Positions 8,278-17,304 of a DNA stretch of 64,000 bases are shown here, one piece after another; positions within the stretch are counted from its first letter, which is position 1; each line of letters opens with the position of its first letter. This stretch comes from Exiguobacterium sp018617385 (GTDB taxonomy: Bacteria; Bacillota; Bacilli; Exiguobacteriales; Exiguobacteriaceae). The position numbers and the translations under genes are program-made. The stretch spans positions 1,116,001-1,180,000 of the forward strand of contig NZ_JACSKA010000001.1 in the NCBI RefSeq assembly GCF_018617385.1, given 5' to 3'. The notes under the pieces were generated by a model, which was given only the letters and a program-made list of their open reading frames with translations, did no database searches and was not told the DNA's origin.

Positions 8278-9504
8278 ATGAAACGAGCCGAAATCATTGC
8301 GGTAGGAAGTGAGTTGCTCTTAGGGGAAATCGTCAATACGAATGCGAGTTACATATCAGAACAACTGTCGAAGTACGGTGTGCCGGTCTTGTATCATCAA
8401 GTTGTCGGGGATAACGCGGCACGAATGCGAGAGACATTTGAAATCGCCCGTCGCCGTTCTGACTTTGTCATCGTCACGGGTGGGCTCGGGCCGACGGCGG
8501 ATGATGTCACAAAGACGGTCCTTTCCGACTTACTCGAACGTCCGATTGTGCGAGATGAGGAAGCGTATGAGACGATTCAACGTTTCCTCGTGTCACGAAA
8601 TCGATTGATGAACGATGGGGACGCTCGCCAAGCCGACGTGCTCAGTGGATCAGACGTATTACCAAATCCGGTCGGGCTTGCCCCAGGCATGTGGATTGCC
8701 GGAGATACGACGTGGTTGCTTTTGCCGGGTGTGCCACGTGAGATGAAAGCATTGGTCGAGGCGACGTTTCCGCAGAAACTATCAGGAGCGACGCTCGTCT
8801 CAGAGTCATTACGGTTTTATGAGATTGGGGAATCCGCTCTCGACGATGCCGTGAAGGACTTATTGGACGGTTCGAATCCGACCGTTGCCCCCTATGCCGA
8901 GACGGGAGAGGCAAGACTTCGGATCAGTGCTCGAGCGACGGACGAGGTGACCGCGCGTCAGATGATTGAAGAAGTGAAGACTGAGATTATGAAACGGGTC
9001 GGTTCGTACTACTTCGGCTCTGACGATGAGACGATCGCATCACATCTTGTCCAATCATTGTCTAGATTGAATCGTACGTTCGCTGTTGCCGAGTCGTTGA
9101 CCGGCGGCGAGGTACAATCGATGATTACATCAACACCTGGCGCTTCAGCCATCTTTCTAGGTGGAGTCGTGACCTATTCGGATGAGCTAAAAAATAGGTA
9201 TTTAGGGGTCGCGCTTGATACAATTGAACAGCACTCAGTCGTCTCAAAAGAAGTCGCCTATGAGATGGTGGACGGATTGTCAAAGACCACCCATGCCGAC
9301 TATGCCCTCTCTTTCACGGGAGAGGCAGGACCGACATCGAATTCGGGTCGTCCGATCGGTACGGTCTATATCGGAGTGAAGACACCGAACGGAATAGAGG
9401 TCATCGAGCGGACGTATCCCCATCAAGAACGGAATATCATCCGCATGCGAGCCGCGAAGGACGGATTATGGGCCCTCATTCAACGAATCAAAAAAGGCGA
9501 ATAA
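8278..9504 (+). CDS. cinA: CinA, competence/damage-inducible protein with nicotinamide-nucleotide amidase domain
   Basis: 408 residues. The N-terminal MoaB/MogA-like domain starts at AEIIAVGSELLLGE and includes VTGGLGPTADDVT. The C-terminal PncC-type amidase domain has AESLTGGEVQSMIT and SFTGEAGPTS. PncC domains deaminate nicotinamide mononucleotide to the acid form; in Bacillus, cinA is co-transcribed with recA in competence. The start is ATG 8278 after GAGGAGGAAA. An SOS box overlaps the last codons, and recA follows after 76 bp, keeping the classical cinA-recA linkage. Confidence 0.92.
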   Translation: MKRAEIIAVGSELLLGEIVNTNASYISEQLSKYGVPVLYHQVVGDNAARMRETFEIARRRSDFVIVTGGLGPTADDVTKTVLSDLLERPIVRDEEAYETIQRFLVSRNRLMNDGDARQADVLSGSDVLPNPVGLAPGMWIAGDTTWLLLPGVPREMKALVEATFPQKLSGATLVSESLRFYEIGESALDDAVKDLLDGSNPTVAPYAETGEARLRISARATDEVTARQMIEEVKTEIMKRVGSYYFGSDDETIASHLVQSLSRLNRTFAVAESLTGGEVQSMITSTPGASAIFLGGVVTYSDELKNRYLGVALDTIEQHSVVSKEVAYEMVDGLSKTTHADYALSFTGEAGPTSNSGRPIGTVYIGVKTPNGIEVIERTYPHQERNIIRMRAAKDGLWALIQRIKKGE

Positions 9505-9511
9505 ATGTTCG
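9498..9511 (+). promoter_or_regulatory. LexA (SOS) box upstream of recA
   Basis: CGAATAAATGTTCG matches the Gram-positive SOS consensus CGAAC-N4-GTTCG at 9 of 10 defined positions. It overlaps the cinA stop and lies just upstream of the recA -35 element. Confidence 0.8.
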
Positions 9512-9519
9512 TAAAAAAC

Positions 9520-9548
9520 TTGTGTATCGTTCAGTGTTCACGTATAAT
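9520..9548 (+). promoter_or_regulatory. recA promoter
   Basis: TTGTGT (9520-9525), a 17-base spacer and a perfect TATAAT (9543-9548), 33 bp before the recA start. Confidence 0.8.
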
Positions 9549-9580
9549 AAGAGTATCAATTAAAGGAGGCTCATTTATCT

Positions 9581-10630
9581 ATGAGTGATCGTAAACAAGC
9601 GTTAGAAATGGCATTACGCCAGATTGAAAAACAATTCGGTAAAGGCTCAATCATGCGCCTTGGTGAAAATACAGACCAACAAGTATCGGTCATCCCTTCA
9701 GGGTCAATCGCCCTCGACGTCGCGCTCGGTGCGGGTGGATATCCACGCGGTCGTGTCATTGAAGTATACGGACCAGAATCTTCAGGTAAGACGACGGTTG
9801 CCCTTCATGCGATTGCAGAAGTCCAAAAGCGCGGCGGTCAAGCAGCATTCGTCGATGCCGAGCACGCACTCGATCCGAAGTATGCTAAAAATCTTGGGGT
9901 CAACATCGATGAGTTGCTCCTTTCACAGCCGGATACTGGGGAGCAAGCGCTCGAAATCGCTGAAGCGCTCGTTCGCTCGGGAGCAGTTGATATCCTCGTC
10001 GTCGACTCGGTTGCGGCACTCGTACCGAAAGCCGAAATCGAAGGGGAAATGGGAGACTCGCACGTTGGTCTTCAAGCCCGTTTGATGTCTCAAGCACTTC
10101 GTAAGTTGTCTGGTGCGACGAACAAGTCGAAAACGATTGTCATCTTCATCAACCAAATCCGTGAGAAGATCGGGATCATGTTCGGTAACCCGGAAACGAC
10201 TCCAGGTGGTCGTGCCTTGAAATTCTACTCTTCTGTACGTCTTGAAGTTCGTCGTGCGGAGACACTCAAACAAGGTCAAGATATGGTCGGGAACCGTACG
10301 AAAATCAAGATTGTAAAAAACAAGATTGCACCTCCGTTCAAAACAGCGGAAGTTGATATCATGTATGGCGAGGGAATCTCGCGTGAAGGGGAACTCATCG
10401 ATATCGGTGCAGACCTCGACATCGTTCAAAAGAGCGGAGCTTGGTACTCGTTCAATGAAGAACGTCTTGGTCAAGGCCGTGAAAACGCCAAGCAATACAT
10501 GAAAGAAAATCCAGCAATCGCAGCTGAGGTCGAACAACAGATTCGAGATCACTACGGATTGAATGGAGAAAAAACGGTCACGGTCGAAGGCGAAGACGAC
10601 GAAGTCCTCTCACTTCTCGATGACGAATAA
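9581..10630 (+). CDS. recA: Recombinase A
   Basis: 349 residues, normal for RecA. It forms ATP-dependent filaments on single-stranded DNA for strand exchange and triggers LexA self-cleavage. Walker A is GPESSGKTT, the Walker B region is [11 protein letters not shown], and the L2 region reads [10 protein letters not shown] and ends near NPETTPGG. The C-terminal tail is acidic ([14 protein letters not shown]). It has its own promoter with an SOS box, so it should be induced by DNA damage. In B. subtilis pbpX separates recA from rny; here rny follows directly. Confidence 0.98.
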
Positions 10631-10638
10631 GCACATCG

Positions 10639-10671
10639 TCTCACTCGAATTCTTTCGAGTGAGATTTTTTT
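10639..10671 (+). terminator. Rho-independent terminator after recA
   Basis: A perfect 11-bp stem (TCTCACTCGAA / TTCGAGTGAGA) with loop TTCT and seven T. Confidence 0.9.
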
Positions 10672-10715
10672 AGTATAATTTTTTAGGCAATTGGTAGTTC
10701 TATCCTGTCCGTGCA

Positions 10716-10744
10716 TTGCATTCTCCCTATTAAATAAGTACAAT
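10716..10744 (+). promoter_or_regulatory. rny promoter
   Basis: TTGCAT (10716-10721), a 17-base spacer and TACAAT (10739-10744), about 75 bp before the rny start. Confidence 0.6.
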
Positions 10745-10818
10745 AAAGTTATGCGCGGGCTTACCCGTGTATCTCACTTATTAAAAAAATAAAATAACCT
10801 TGCGAAAGGGAGGTGAAC

Positions 10819-12381
10819 ATGATGGAATGGCTATACTGGCTTATTCTGATCCTCCTTTTGCCGATAGCTTTTGTTGCAGGTTTTTTTGTGCGTAAATCGA
10901 TCGCCGAAGCGAAGATTCAAGGTGCCGAGACGGAAGCGACTAAGATTGTAGAGCAAGCAAAACAACAATCGGAAGCGATGCAAAAAGAAGCACGGCTTGA
11001 AGTAAAAGAAGAGATGATTCAACTTCGTAATGAGACGGAACAAGAATTGCGTGAACGTCGCGAAGAACAGAAAGTGAAAGAGAATCGCCTCGTTCAAAAA
11101 GAAGAGCTTCTTGACCGCAAAGCAGACATGCTCGAGCGGAAAGAGGACTCGCTAGATGAACAGGAACGAGGACTCGAAAAACGCAAGCGTGAAGCAGAAA
11201 TGCTCGAAAGCAAAGTGGAGGAGTTATACGAAGAGGCACGCCAAGAACTTGTACGCGTGGCATCCCTCTCGAAAGATGAAGCACGTACCATCATCATGGA
11301 CGAAGCGAAGCAGGAAGCGCTTCACGATGCTGCTCTCCTTCAAAAAGAAATCGAGCAAAAAGCAAAACAAGAAGCGGATAAAAAAGCGAAACACCTCTTA
11401 TCTCTCACGATGCAACGATATGCTGCTGAACATGTCGCCGAGACAACGGTATCTGTTGTCAACTTACCGAGTGATGAGATGAAAGGTCGCATCATCGGGC
11501 GCGAAGGACGAAACATCCGAACGCTCGAAACGTTGACTGGGATTGACCTCATCATCGATGACACTCCAGAAGCCGTCATCTTGTCAGGTTTTGACCCAGT
11601 TCGTCGTGAAATCGCGAAGATGACGCTTGAAAAACTCGTTCAAGACGGTCGGATTCATCCGGCTCGAATTGAAGAGATGGTAGAGAAGTCTCGCCGTGAA
11701 GTGGATGAACGCATTCGTGAATACGGTGAGGAAGCCACGTTTGAAGCCGGCATTCACGGACTCCATCCAGACCTCGTCAAGACGCTCGGTCGCATGCGCT
11801 ATCGTACGAGTTATGGTCAGAACGTCTTGTCTCACTCGGTTGAGGTGGCACACCTTGCCGGGATGATGGCAGCCGAACTCGGGGAAGACGTCACGCTCGC
11901 GAAACGGGCCGGACTCTTACACGATATCGGGAAAGCGATCGACCATGAAGTCGAAGGTAGTCACGTTGAAATCGGTGTAGAACTTGCGACGAAATACAAA
12001 GAACATCCGGTCGTCATCAATTCGATCGCTTCCCACCACGGGGACGTCGAGGCGACATCGACGATTGCAGTACTAGTCGCAGCGGCTGATGCCTTGTCAG
12101 CAGCACGTCCTGGAGCTCGCCAAGAGACGCTTGAAAGCTACATCCGTCGTCTTGAGCGACTCGAATCAATCTGTGAGTCGTTCGAAGGTGTCGAGAAATC
12201 GTATGCGATTCAAGCAGGACGTGAAGTTCGAATTATCGTTCGCCCTGATGTCGTCGACGATGTCGTCGCCGGTAAGATGGCACGCGATATTTGTAAGCGG
12301 ATCGAGGATGAACTCGATTATCCTGGACAAATCAAAGTGACGGTCATTCGTGAAACACGTTCCGTCGATTATGCGAAGTAA
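10819..12381 (+). CDS. rny: Ribonuclease Y
   Basis: 520 residues from ATG 10819, the same length as B. subtilis RNase Y. The order is: one N-terminal transmembrane helix (residues 5-25), a long charged coiled coil (to about 200), a KH RNA-binding domain (GRIIGREGRNIRTLE), then the HD metal-dependent hydrolase domain with HSVEVAHLAG and LLHDIGKAID. It is a membrane-anchored endoribonuclease that starts bulk mRNA turnover. AAAGGGAGG precedes two adjacent ATGs (10819, 10822), and either could be used. Confidence 0.96.
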   Translation: MMEWLYWLILILLLPIAFVAGFFVRKSIAEAKIQGAETEATKIVEQAKQQSEAMQKEARLEVKEEMIQLRNETEQELRERREEQKVKENRLVQKEELLDRKADMLERKEDSLDEQERGLEKRKREAEMLESKVEELYEEARQELVRVASLSKDEARTIIMDEAKQEALHDAALLQKEIEQKAKQEADKKAKHLLSLTMQRYAAEHVAETTVSVVNLPSDEMKGRIIGREGRNIRTLETLTGIDLIIDDTPEAVILSGFDPVRREIAKMTLEKLVQDGRIHPARIEEMVEKSRREVDERIREYGEEATFEAGIHGLHPDLVKTLGRMRYRTSYGQNVLSHSVEVAHLAGMMAAELGEDVTLAKRAGLLHDIGKAIDHEVEGSHVEIGVELATKYKEHPVVINSIASHHGDVEATSTIAVLVAAADALSAARPGARQETLESYIRRLERLESICESFEGVEKSYAIQAGREVRIIVRPDVVDDVVAGKMARDICKRIEDELDYPGQIKVTVIRETRSVDYAK

Positions 12382-12384
12382 ACG

Positions 12385-12406
12385 AAGCGGAGAATTTCTC
12401 CGCTTT
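12385..12406 (+). terminator. Rho-independent terminator after rny
   Basis: Near-perfect palindrome AAGCGGAG...CTCCGCTT followed by five T. Confidence 0.75.
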
Positions 12407-12429
12407 TTCTGTTTGAGGGAGGACTTTAT

Positions 12430-13224
12430 ATGAAAATTTTATTTATCGGTGATGTGGTCGGGAAACCCGGTCGAGATATTTTGAGCAATCAAATTGGTCG
12501 GTTGAAAGACAAATACAACCCGACGTTCATGCTCGTCAACGGTGAGAACGCGGCAAACGGTCGTGGTCTCACGAAAAAGATTTACCAACAATTTTTAGAG
12601 CTCGGCTTTCATGGGGTGACGATGGGAAACCACACGTGGGACAATCGTGACATCTTTGAGTGGATCGACGACGCCGACCGCATCGTCCGTCCGGCCAACT
12701 ATCCGGACGGGACACCTGGTGTCGGGATGATGAAATTGAAACAAAACGGGAAGAAACTGGCCGTGATCAACGTCATGGGAAATGTCTTCTTGCCGTCTCT
12801 TGACTGTCCGTTCCGTACCGTCGACCGTCTTGTCGAGGAAGTACGGGATGAGGTCGATGCGATCTTTGTGGATGTCCATGCTGAGGCGACAAGCGAGAAG
12901 ATCGCCATGGGCTATCATCTCGACGGTCGCGCTCAAGCCGTAGTCGGGACGCATACGCACGTACAGACGGCAGATGAACGTGTCTTGCCGAACGGAACAG
13001 CGTACATCACCGACGTCGGGATGACCGGTCCACTTGACGGGGTACTCGGCATGGATGCATCCGTTGTTTTAAAAAAATTTATGACACAACTCCCAGTTCG
13101 GTTTGAAGTTGCCGAGGGACGGGAACAACTTAATGGAGTTTTCATTACAATCGATGATCAGACGAAACGAGCGACAAAAATCGAACGAATACACCTAGAT
13201 GATCAGACCGTCTGGTTTGATTGA
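12430..13224 (+). CDS. ymdB: YmdB metallophosphoesterase (cyclic nucleotide phosphodiesterase family)
   Basis: 264 residues, the usual family length. Metal ligands sit where the B. subtilis enzyme has them: D8 in FIGDVVG, E39-N40 in NGENAANG, N67-H68 in MGNHTW, then DVHAE and GTHTHVQ. YmdB hydrolyses 2',3'-cyclic AMP in vitro and in Bacillus influences the switch between motility and biofilm. GAGGGAGGA precedes the start. The rny-ymdB-spoVS order is conserved in Bacillales, and the stop overlaps the open frame leading to spoVS without real coding overlap. Confidence 0.93.
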   Translation: MKILFIGDVVGKPGRDILSNQIGRLKDKYNPTFMLVNGENAANGRGLTKKIYQQFLELGFHGVTMGNHTWDNRDIFEWIDDADRIVRPANYPDGTPGVGMMKLKQNGKKLAVINVMGNVFLPSLDCPFRTVDRLVEEVRDEVDAIFVDVHAEATSEKIAMGYHLDGRAQAVVGTHTHVQTADERVLPNGTAYITDVGMTGPLDGVLGMDASVVLKKFMTQLPVRFEVAEGREQLNGVFITIDDQTKRATKIERIHLDDQTVWFD

Positions 13225-13250
13225 ACAACCTACCCGAGGGGGAAACAAGA

Positions 13251-13511
13251 ATGGACGTACTCAAAGTTTCGGCAAAATCGAACCCTAACTCCGTTGCGGG
13301 TGCTTTAGCGGGTGTGCTACGTGAAAAAGGAACGTGTGAGATACAGGCGATCGGGGCAGGTGCACTGAATCAGTCCATCAAAGCCGTCGCGATTGCCCGA
13401 GGCTTCGTCGCGCCTAGCGGTCTCGATTTGATTTGCATTCCGGCCTTTACCGATATTATGATTGACGGAGAGGAACGTACTGCCATCAAGCTCATCATTG
13501 AGCCACGATGA
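13251..13511 (+). CDS. spoVS: Stage V sporulation protein S homologue
   Basis: 86 residues, full length for SpoVS, a small Alba-fold nucleic-acid-binding protein. It is nearly identical in pattern to Bacillus SpoVS (DVLKVSAKSNPNSVAGALAG, then IGAGALNQSIKAVAIARG). ATG 13251 follows GAGGGGGAAACAAGA; upstream in-frame TTG 13221 lies inside ymdB and is not needed. If the host is a non-spore-former, as inferred, its role must be vegetative. Confidence 0.95.
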   Translation: MDVLKVSAKSNPNSVAGALAGVLREKGTCEIQAIGAGALNQSIKAVAIARGFVAPSGLDLICIPAFTDIMIDGEERTAIKLIIEPR

Positions 13512-13540
13512 GCGGTCGGGACATAGGTCCTATTCTTGTG

Positions 13541-13576
13541 AAGAGGAGCCATCGGCGCGGATGGCTCCTCTTTTTA
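13541..13576 (+). terminator. Strong Rho-independent terminator after spoVS
   Basis: A 13-bp stem (AAGAGGAGCCATC / GATGGCTCCTCTT) with loop GGCGCG and a T-run. Confidence 0.9.
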
Positions 13577-13601
13577 ATGTAGAGAGGAAAGGGAGATTAA
13601 G

Positions 13602-14222
13602 ATGTTAACGTTATATATTGTCAGGCATGGACAAACAGAGTGGAATATAGCAAGACGTTTACAAGGCCGGCAAAATTCGCCGTTAACGAGCGAGGGAGTC
13701 TTGAATGCGGAAAAGTTAGGAAACCGACTTCAAACGATTGCTTTTGAGACCGTGTATGTGAGCCCCAGTGGTAGAGCCATTCAAACGTTAGAAGCGATGG
13801 ACGTATCATTAGATTCACCGGTACATATCTTAGATGAGTTGGATGAAATCTCATTTGGTGTCTGGGAAGGGAAGGCGGAAGACGAAATCGAACGAATGGA
13901 TGTATTTGAAACATTTTGGTCAAATCCGAGTCAATTTGATCATCGGTTGAATCATGGAGAAGCCATGTTGACATTCACGAATCGGGTTTCATCTGCAATG
14001 CAACACATCATTCAAGCGAATATGAGTGGCAATGTTCTGGTTGTGACACATGGAATGGTCATTCAAGCGATCTTACGAGAAATCAGGGAAGCGAATATAT
14101 CTGAGTTGTGGTTTGATGATGAGATTGAAGGGACGAGCTTGACAGTGATTGAGTATTCGAACAATCAATATAAGGAAGTGGCGATTGGTGATATCTCACA
14201 TCAGTTGAGTGAGACGTTTTAA
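13602..14222 (+). CDS. Histidine phosphatase family protein (phosphoglycerate-mutase-like)
   Basis: 206 residues. The catalytic RHG motif is at the N-terminus (IVRHGQTEWN), a second arginine is in YVSPSGRAIQT, the proton-donor region is DEISFGVWEG, and the second histidine is in VVTHGMVIQAI. It could be a PhoE-type broad phosphatase or a cobalamin/ADP-ribose-type phosphatase; the substrate cannot be told. It stands alone between the spoVS terminator and tdh, and its codons are slightly more AT-rich than those of its neighbours. Confidence 0.85.
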   Translation: MLTLYIVRHGQTEWNIARRLQGRQNSPLTSEGVLNAEKLGNRLQTIAFETVYVSPSGRAIQTLEAMDVSLDSPVHILDELDEISFGVWEGKAEDEIERMDVFETFWSNPSQFDHRLNHGEAMLTFTNRVSSAMQHIIQANMSGNVLVVTHGMVIQAILREIREANISELWFDDEIEGTSLTVIEYSNNQYKEVAIGDISHQLSETF

Positions 14223-14240
14223 GACGAACTCTCAGAAGAA

Positions 14241-14290
14241 TGTCATAAAAAAATCATGATGCATCTTCTCAGTTTCGTCATTTTATGACA
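14241..14290 (+). promoter_or_regulatory. Widely spaced inverted repeat upstream of tdh
   Basis: Perfect 10-bp arms TGTCATAAAA (14241-14250) and TTTTATGACA (14281-14290), separated by 30 bases, between the phosphatase gene and tdh. It could be paired operator half-sites or a large hairpin ending the upstream gene. No U-run follows the right arm. Confidence 0.4.
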
Positions 14291-14344
14291 AGATGATAAG
14301 GAACGTATCGTTCGATCATAAGAGACAAGAGGGGGACGTTTTCA

Positions 14345-15421
14345 ATGGAACAACTTGTGTCAACCAAAGAGACGGAATCAACGACACCAGTAATGAAAGC
14401 GATTCAAAAACACACGGCCGGGTTTGGGGCAAAACTGGTCGACGTACCAGTTCCGACACCAGGACCTGGAGAAGTACTCATTCAAGTTAAAGCGACATCG
14501 ATTTGCGGGACCGATGTCCATATCTATGAATGGGATGAATGGTCACAAAGCCGCGTCAAACCACCGTACGTATTCGGTCATGAGTTTTCGGGGGAGGTCG
14601 TTGCGCTCGGCGAAGGGACGAAACGGATCAAAGTCGGACAGGCGGTGTCTGCTGAAACACATATCGTCTGTCATCAATGTAAGCAATGTTTGCGCGGTCA
14701 GTACCACATCTGTAAAAACACAAAAATCATCGGTGTGGACACGCAAGGATGTTTCGCAGAATATGTCGTCATGCCTGAAGAGAATCTATGGGTGAACCCG
14801 GAGTCGATGCCAGCGAAACTCGCTTCGATTCAAGAACCACTCGGGAATGCGGTTCATACGGTATTGGCGAGTGACGTGTCTGCCAAATCGGTCGCCATCG
14901 TCGGTTGTGGGCCAATCGGACTCATGGCGGTCGGTGTCGCCAAAGCAGCAGGGGCGAGTCGTGTCTATGCGATTGACGTCAATCCATATCGTTTAAAACT
15001 CGCCGAAGCGATGGGGGCAGATGTCGTCATCAACAGTTTAGAAGAGAATCCGCTCGAGTTGATCGAGCGTGAGACCGACGGCGACGGAATCGATGTCGTC
15101 TGTGAGATGAGCGGACACCCGATTGCGATCGATCAGGCGTTCAAGATGGTCACGGCAGGTGGGGACGTCAACGTCTTGTCACTTCCGGCTCGTCCGGTCG
15201 CCATCGACCTCACGCGGGACGTCGTCTTTAAAGGGGTCCGCGTCCAGGGCATCACGGGCCGCAAGATGTATGAAACGTGGAGTCAAGTCTCGACGATGCT
15301 TGCGACGGGTCAGTTGAACGTCGAACCGATCATCACGCACGTCTTCAAGCTCGAAGAGTTCGAAAAAGGGTTCGAACTCATGCGGGCAGGGAAATGTGGA
15401 AAGGTCGTCTTAATACCTTAA
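14345..15421 (+). CDS. tdh: L-threonine 3-dehydrogenase
   Basis: 358 residues. Zinc-dependent medium-chain dehydrogenase that oxidises threonine to 2-amino-3-oxobutyrate with NAD. Catalytic zinc ligands are C54 (SICGTDVH) and H79-E80 (GHEFSGE). The structural zinc site is C109, C112, C115 and C123. The Rossmann motif reads GCGPIGLMAVGVAKA. It has about 16 residues more at the N-terminus than typical Tdh, but GAGGGGG before ATG 14345 supports this start. kbl follows after 13 bp, giving the complete two-step threonine-to-glycine route. Confidence 0.93.
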   Translation: MEQLVSTKETESTTPVMKAIQKHTAGFGAKLVDVPVPTPGPGEVLIQVKATSICGTDVHIYEWDEWSQSRVKPPYVFGHEFSGEVVALGEGTKRIKVGQAVSAETHIVCHQCKQCLRGQYHICKNTKIIGVDTQGCFAEYVVMPEENLWVNPESMPAKLASIQEPLGNAVHTVLASDVSAKSVAIVGCGPIGLMAVGVAKAAGASRVYAIDVNPYRLKLAEAMGADVVINSLEENPLELIERETDGDGIDVVCEMSGHPIAIDQAFKMVTAGGDVNVLSLPARPVAIDLTRDVVFKGVRVQGITGRKMYETWSQVSTMLATGQLNVEPIITHVFKLEEFEKGFELMRAGKCGKVVLIP

Positions 15422-15434
15422 AGGGGGAAACAAC

Positions 15435-16616
15435 ATGGCATTTGAACATATTACAGAAGCAATCAACGAGATGAAAGAACAGGGGACGTTCCGTAAGCTC
15501 GTCCCACTCGAATCAGCACAAGGGAATGAAGTGACAATCGATGGAAAGTCGCTCGTCCAGCTGTCATCAAATAACTATCTCGGACTCGCGAATCACCCGC
15601 GTTTGAAACAGGCGGCGATTGAAGCAGTCGAGCAGTATGGGGCAGGAACAGGGTCGGTCCGTACGATTGCCGGAACATTCGAGATGCACGAAGCGTTCGA
15701 GCGTGAACTCGCGGAGTTCAAACATACGGAGGCCTCACTCGTCTTCCAATCAGGATTCGCGACGAACCTCGGGGTCTTGTCTGCACTTCTCGGGCCGGAA
15801 GATGTCGTCATCAGTGATGCCCTCAACCATGCATCAATCATCGATGGGATTCGTCTCACGAAAGCGGCACGTCGCATCTATAAACACGTCGACCTTGAAG
15901 ATTTGGAGAAAGCGTTGAAAGAGACGCAGGACTATCGCACACGTCTCGTCGTGACGGACGGCGTCTTCTCGATGGATGGGAACATCGCACCGCTTCCTGC
16001 CATCGTCGAACTCGCAGAAAAGTATGACGCTGCGGTCATGGTCGATGATGCGCATGCATCCGGCGTCCTCGGGAAGAACGGACGGGGAACGGTGAACCAC
16101 TTCGGATTGGACGGTCGCGTCGCGTTACAGGTCGGGACGCTCTCAAAAGCAATCGGTGTCTTAGGTGGCTATGTCGCCTGTTCACAAGACGTTCGCGATT
16201 ACTTGATTCACAAAGGTCGCCCGTTCCTCTTCTCGACATCACATCCACCGGCAGTCGTGGCGGCGAACCGTGAAGCGATCCGTGTCATGAAAGAGGAAGA
16301 AGAGTTGTTCGACAAGCTATGGGCGAACACGGAGTTCTTCAAGAACGGTCTACGTGACCTCGGTTTCGATATCGGACATGCGACGACACCGATCACACCG
16401 GTCATGCTTGGCGAAGAGACGCTTGCGCATACATTCTCAGACAAGTTGAAGGACCATGGCGTATTCGCACAGAGTATCGCCTTCCCGACGGTCGAGCGTG
16501 GGAAAGCACGCATCCGGACCATCGTCACAGCGGAGCATACACGAGACGACCTCGAACGGGCACTCGAAGCGTTCAAGACGGTCGCGGAAGAGTTGAATGT
16601 GACATTACACGCATAA
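15435..16616 (+). CDS. kbl: Glycine C-acetyltransferase (2-amino-3-ketobutyrate CoA ligase)
   Basis: 393 residues, a fold-type I PLP enzyme of the alpha-oxoamine synthase family. It splits 2-amino-3-oxobutyrate with CoA to glycine and acetyl-CoA. The PLP lysine is in GTLSKAIGVLGG; DDAHASGVLG and the substrate region SSNNYLGLANH are typical. It is co-transcribed with tdh and followed by a strong terminator. BioF is a relative, but the tdh linkage settles the function. Confidence 0.94.
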   Translation: MAFEHITEAINEMKEQGTFRKLVPLESAQGNEVTIDGKSLVQLSSNNYLGLANHPRLKQAAIEAVEQYGAGTGSVRTIAGTFEMHEAFERELAEFKHTEASLVFQSGFATNLGVLSALLGPEDVVISDALNHASIIDGIRLTKAARRIYKHVDLEDLEKALKETQDYRTRLVVTDGVFSMDGNIAPLPAIVELAEKYDAAVMVDDAHASGVLGKNGRGTVNHFGLDGRVALQVGTLSKAIGVLGGYVACSQDVRDYLIHKGRPFLFSTSHPPAVVAANREAIRVMKEEEELFDKLWANTEFFKNGLRDLGFDIGHATTPITPVMLGEETLAHTFSDKLKDHGVFAQSIAFPTVERGKARIRTIVTAEHTRDDLERALEAFKTVAEELNVTLHA

Positions 16617-16622
16617 ACGAGG

Positions 16623-16650
16623 ACTGCAGACAATCTGTCTGCAGTTTTTT
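16623..16650 (+). terminator. Rho-independent terminator after kbl
   Basis: Perfect 10-bp arms ACTGCAGACA / TGTCTGCAGT with loop ATC and a run of T. The following gap to 16783 holds an inverted repeat GAAATAT / ATATTTC (16707-16713, 16727-16733) and no gene that I can support. Confidence 0.9.
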
Positions 16651-16783
16651 AGTGGATTGGTCTATGAAATCGAGTATATTCAGATAGAGCACAGATGGGG
16701 TAAATCGAAATATAGCGCATTTCTTGATATTTCAATTACCGTATTTTGATTGCATCAGTACATATCAGAAATGAGGAAAGGCT

Positions 16784-17278
16784 ATGTTTCAGCAAGGGAT
16801 ATTTCAAGTGGGGATGGTGTTAGATCGAGAGACGTTTTCGATTCTGACGATTTCACCACCATTCATCATAAATGTGATCTTTAGTGTCTTGATTGTGATG
16901 TATGTCTTGTACTTTCGGAGTGAGGGTTGGAAAGAAAAATTATGGAACGTTGCACTGATGTGCTACGCGCTCTTATTCATCTCTGTCTATATAGGAGCCT
17001 GGGTTGTGAGGCTGAAATACAACCTTACCCCAAGTTTCAGTGAGTCGTTCGCCCTCGAATCCTTTCCTGGATGGAAGGTTTTTTTCATGCAATGGATGGA
17101 GAACAAGATAGAAGAACCGAATTTGACAGCGAATGCGATTACGTTTGGTGCGTTGTTGTTCTACTTTAGGAAGTTCAAGGGTAAATATACGTGGATATTA
17201 AGGCTTTTTGCATTGATTCCTGTCGGTTTATTTTTCATCATCTACATTCCAAAAGTCTTGAGTTGGTTTTTGCAATAA
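16784..17278 (+). CDS. Hypothetical integral membrane protein
   Basis: 164 residues, not recognised. It has about four hydrophobic segments (near residues 25-45, 55-75, 118-130 and 140-160), with two short loops rich in aromatic and charged residues. The start ATG follows ATGAGGAAAGG. It is transcribed alone, more AT-rich than tdh-kbl, and converges on the DUF4256 gene. No catalytic motif is visible. Confidence 0.6.
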   Translation: MFQQGIFQVGMVLDRETFSILTISPPFIINVIFSVLIVMYVLYFRSEGWKEKLWNVALMCYALLFISVYIGAWVVRLKYNLTPSFSESFALESFPGWKVFFMQWMENKIEEPNLTANAITFGALLFYFRKFKGKYTWILRLFALIPVGLFFIIYIPKVLSWFLQ

Positions 17279-17304
17279 AAAAAGCAAGACGCAATGCCTT
17301 GCTT
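17277..17304 (-). terminator. Terminator for the DUF4256 gene
   Basis: Arms AAGCAAG / CTTGCTT (17282-17288, 17298-17304) with an A-run at 17277-17283 that reads as T on the minus strand. It may also serve the convergent membrane-protein gene. Confidence 0.7.
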
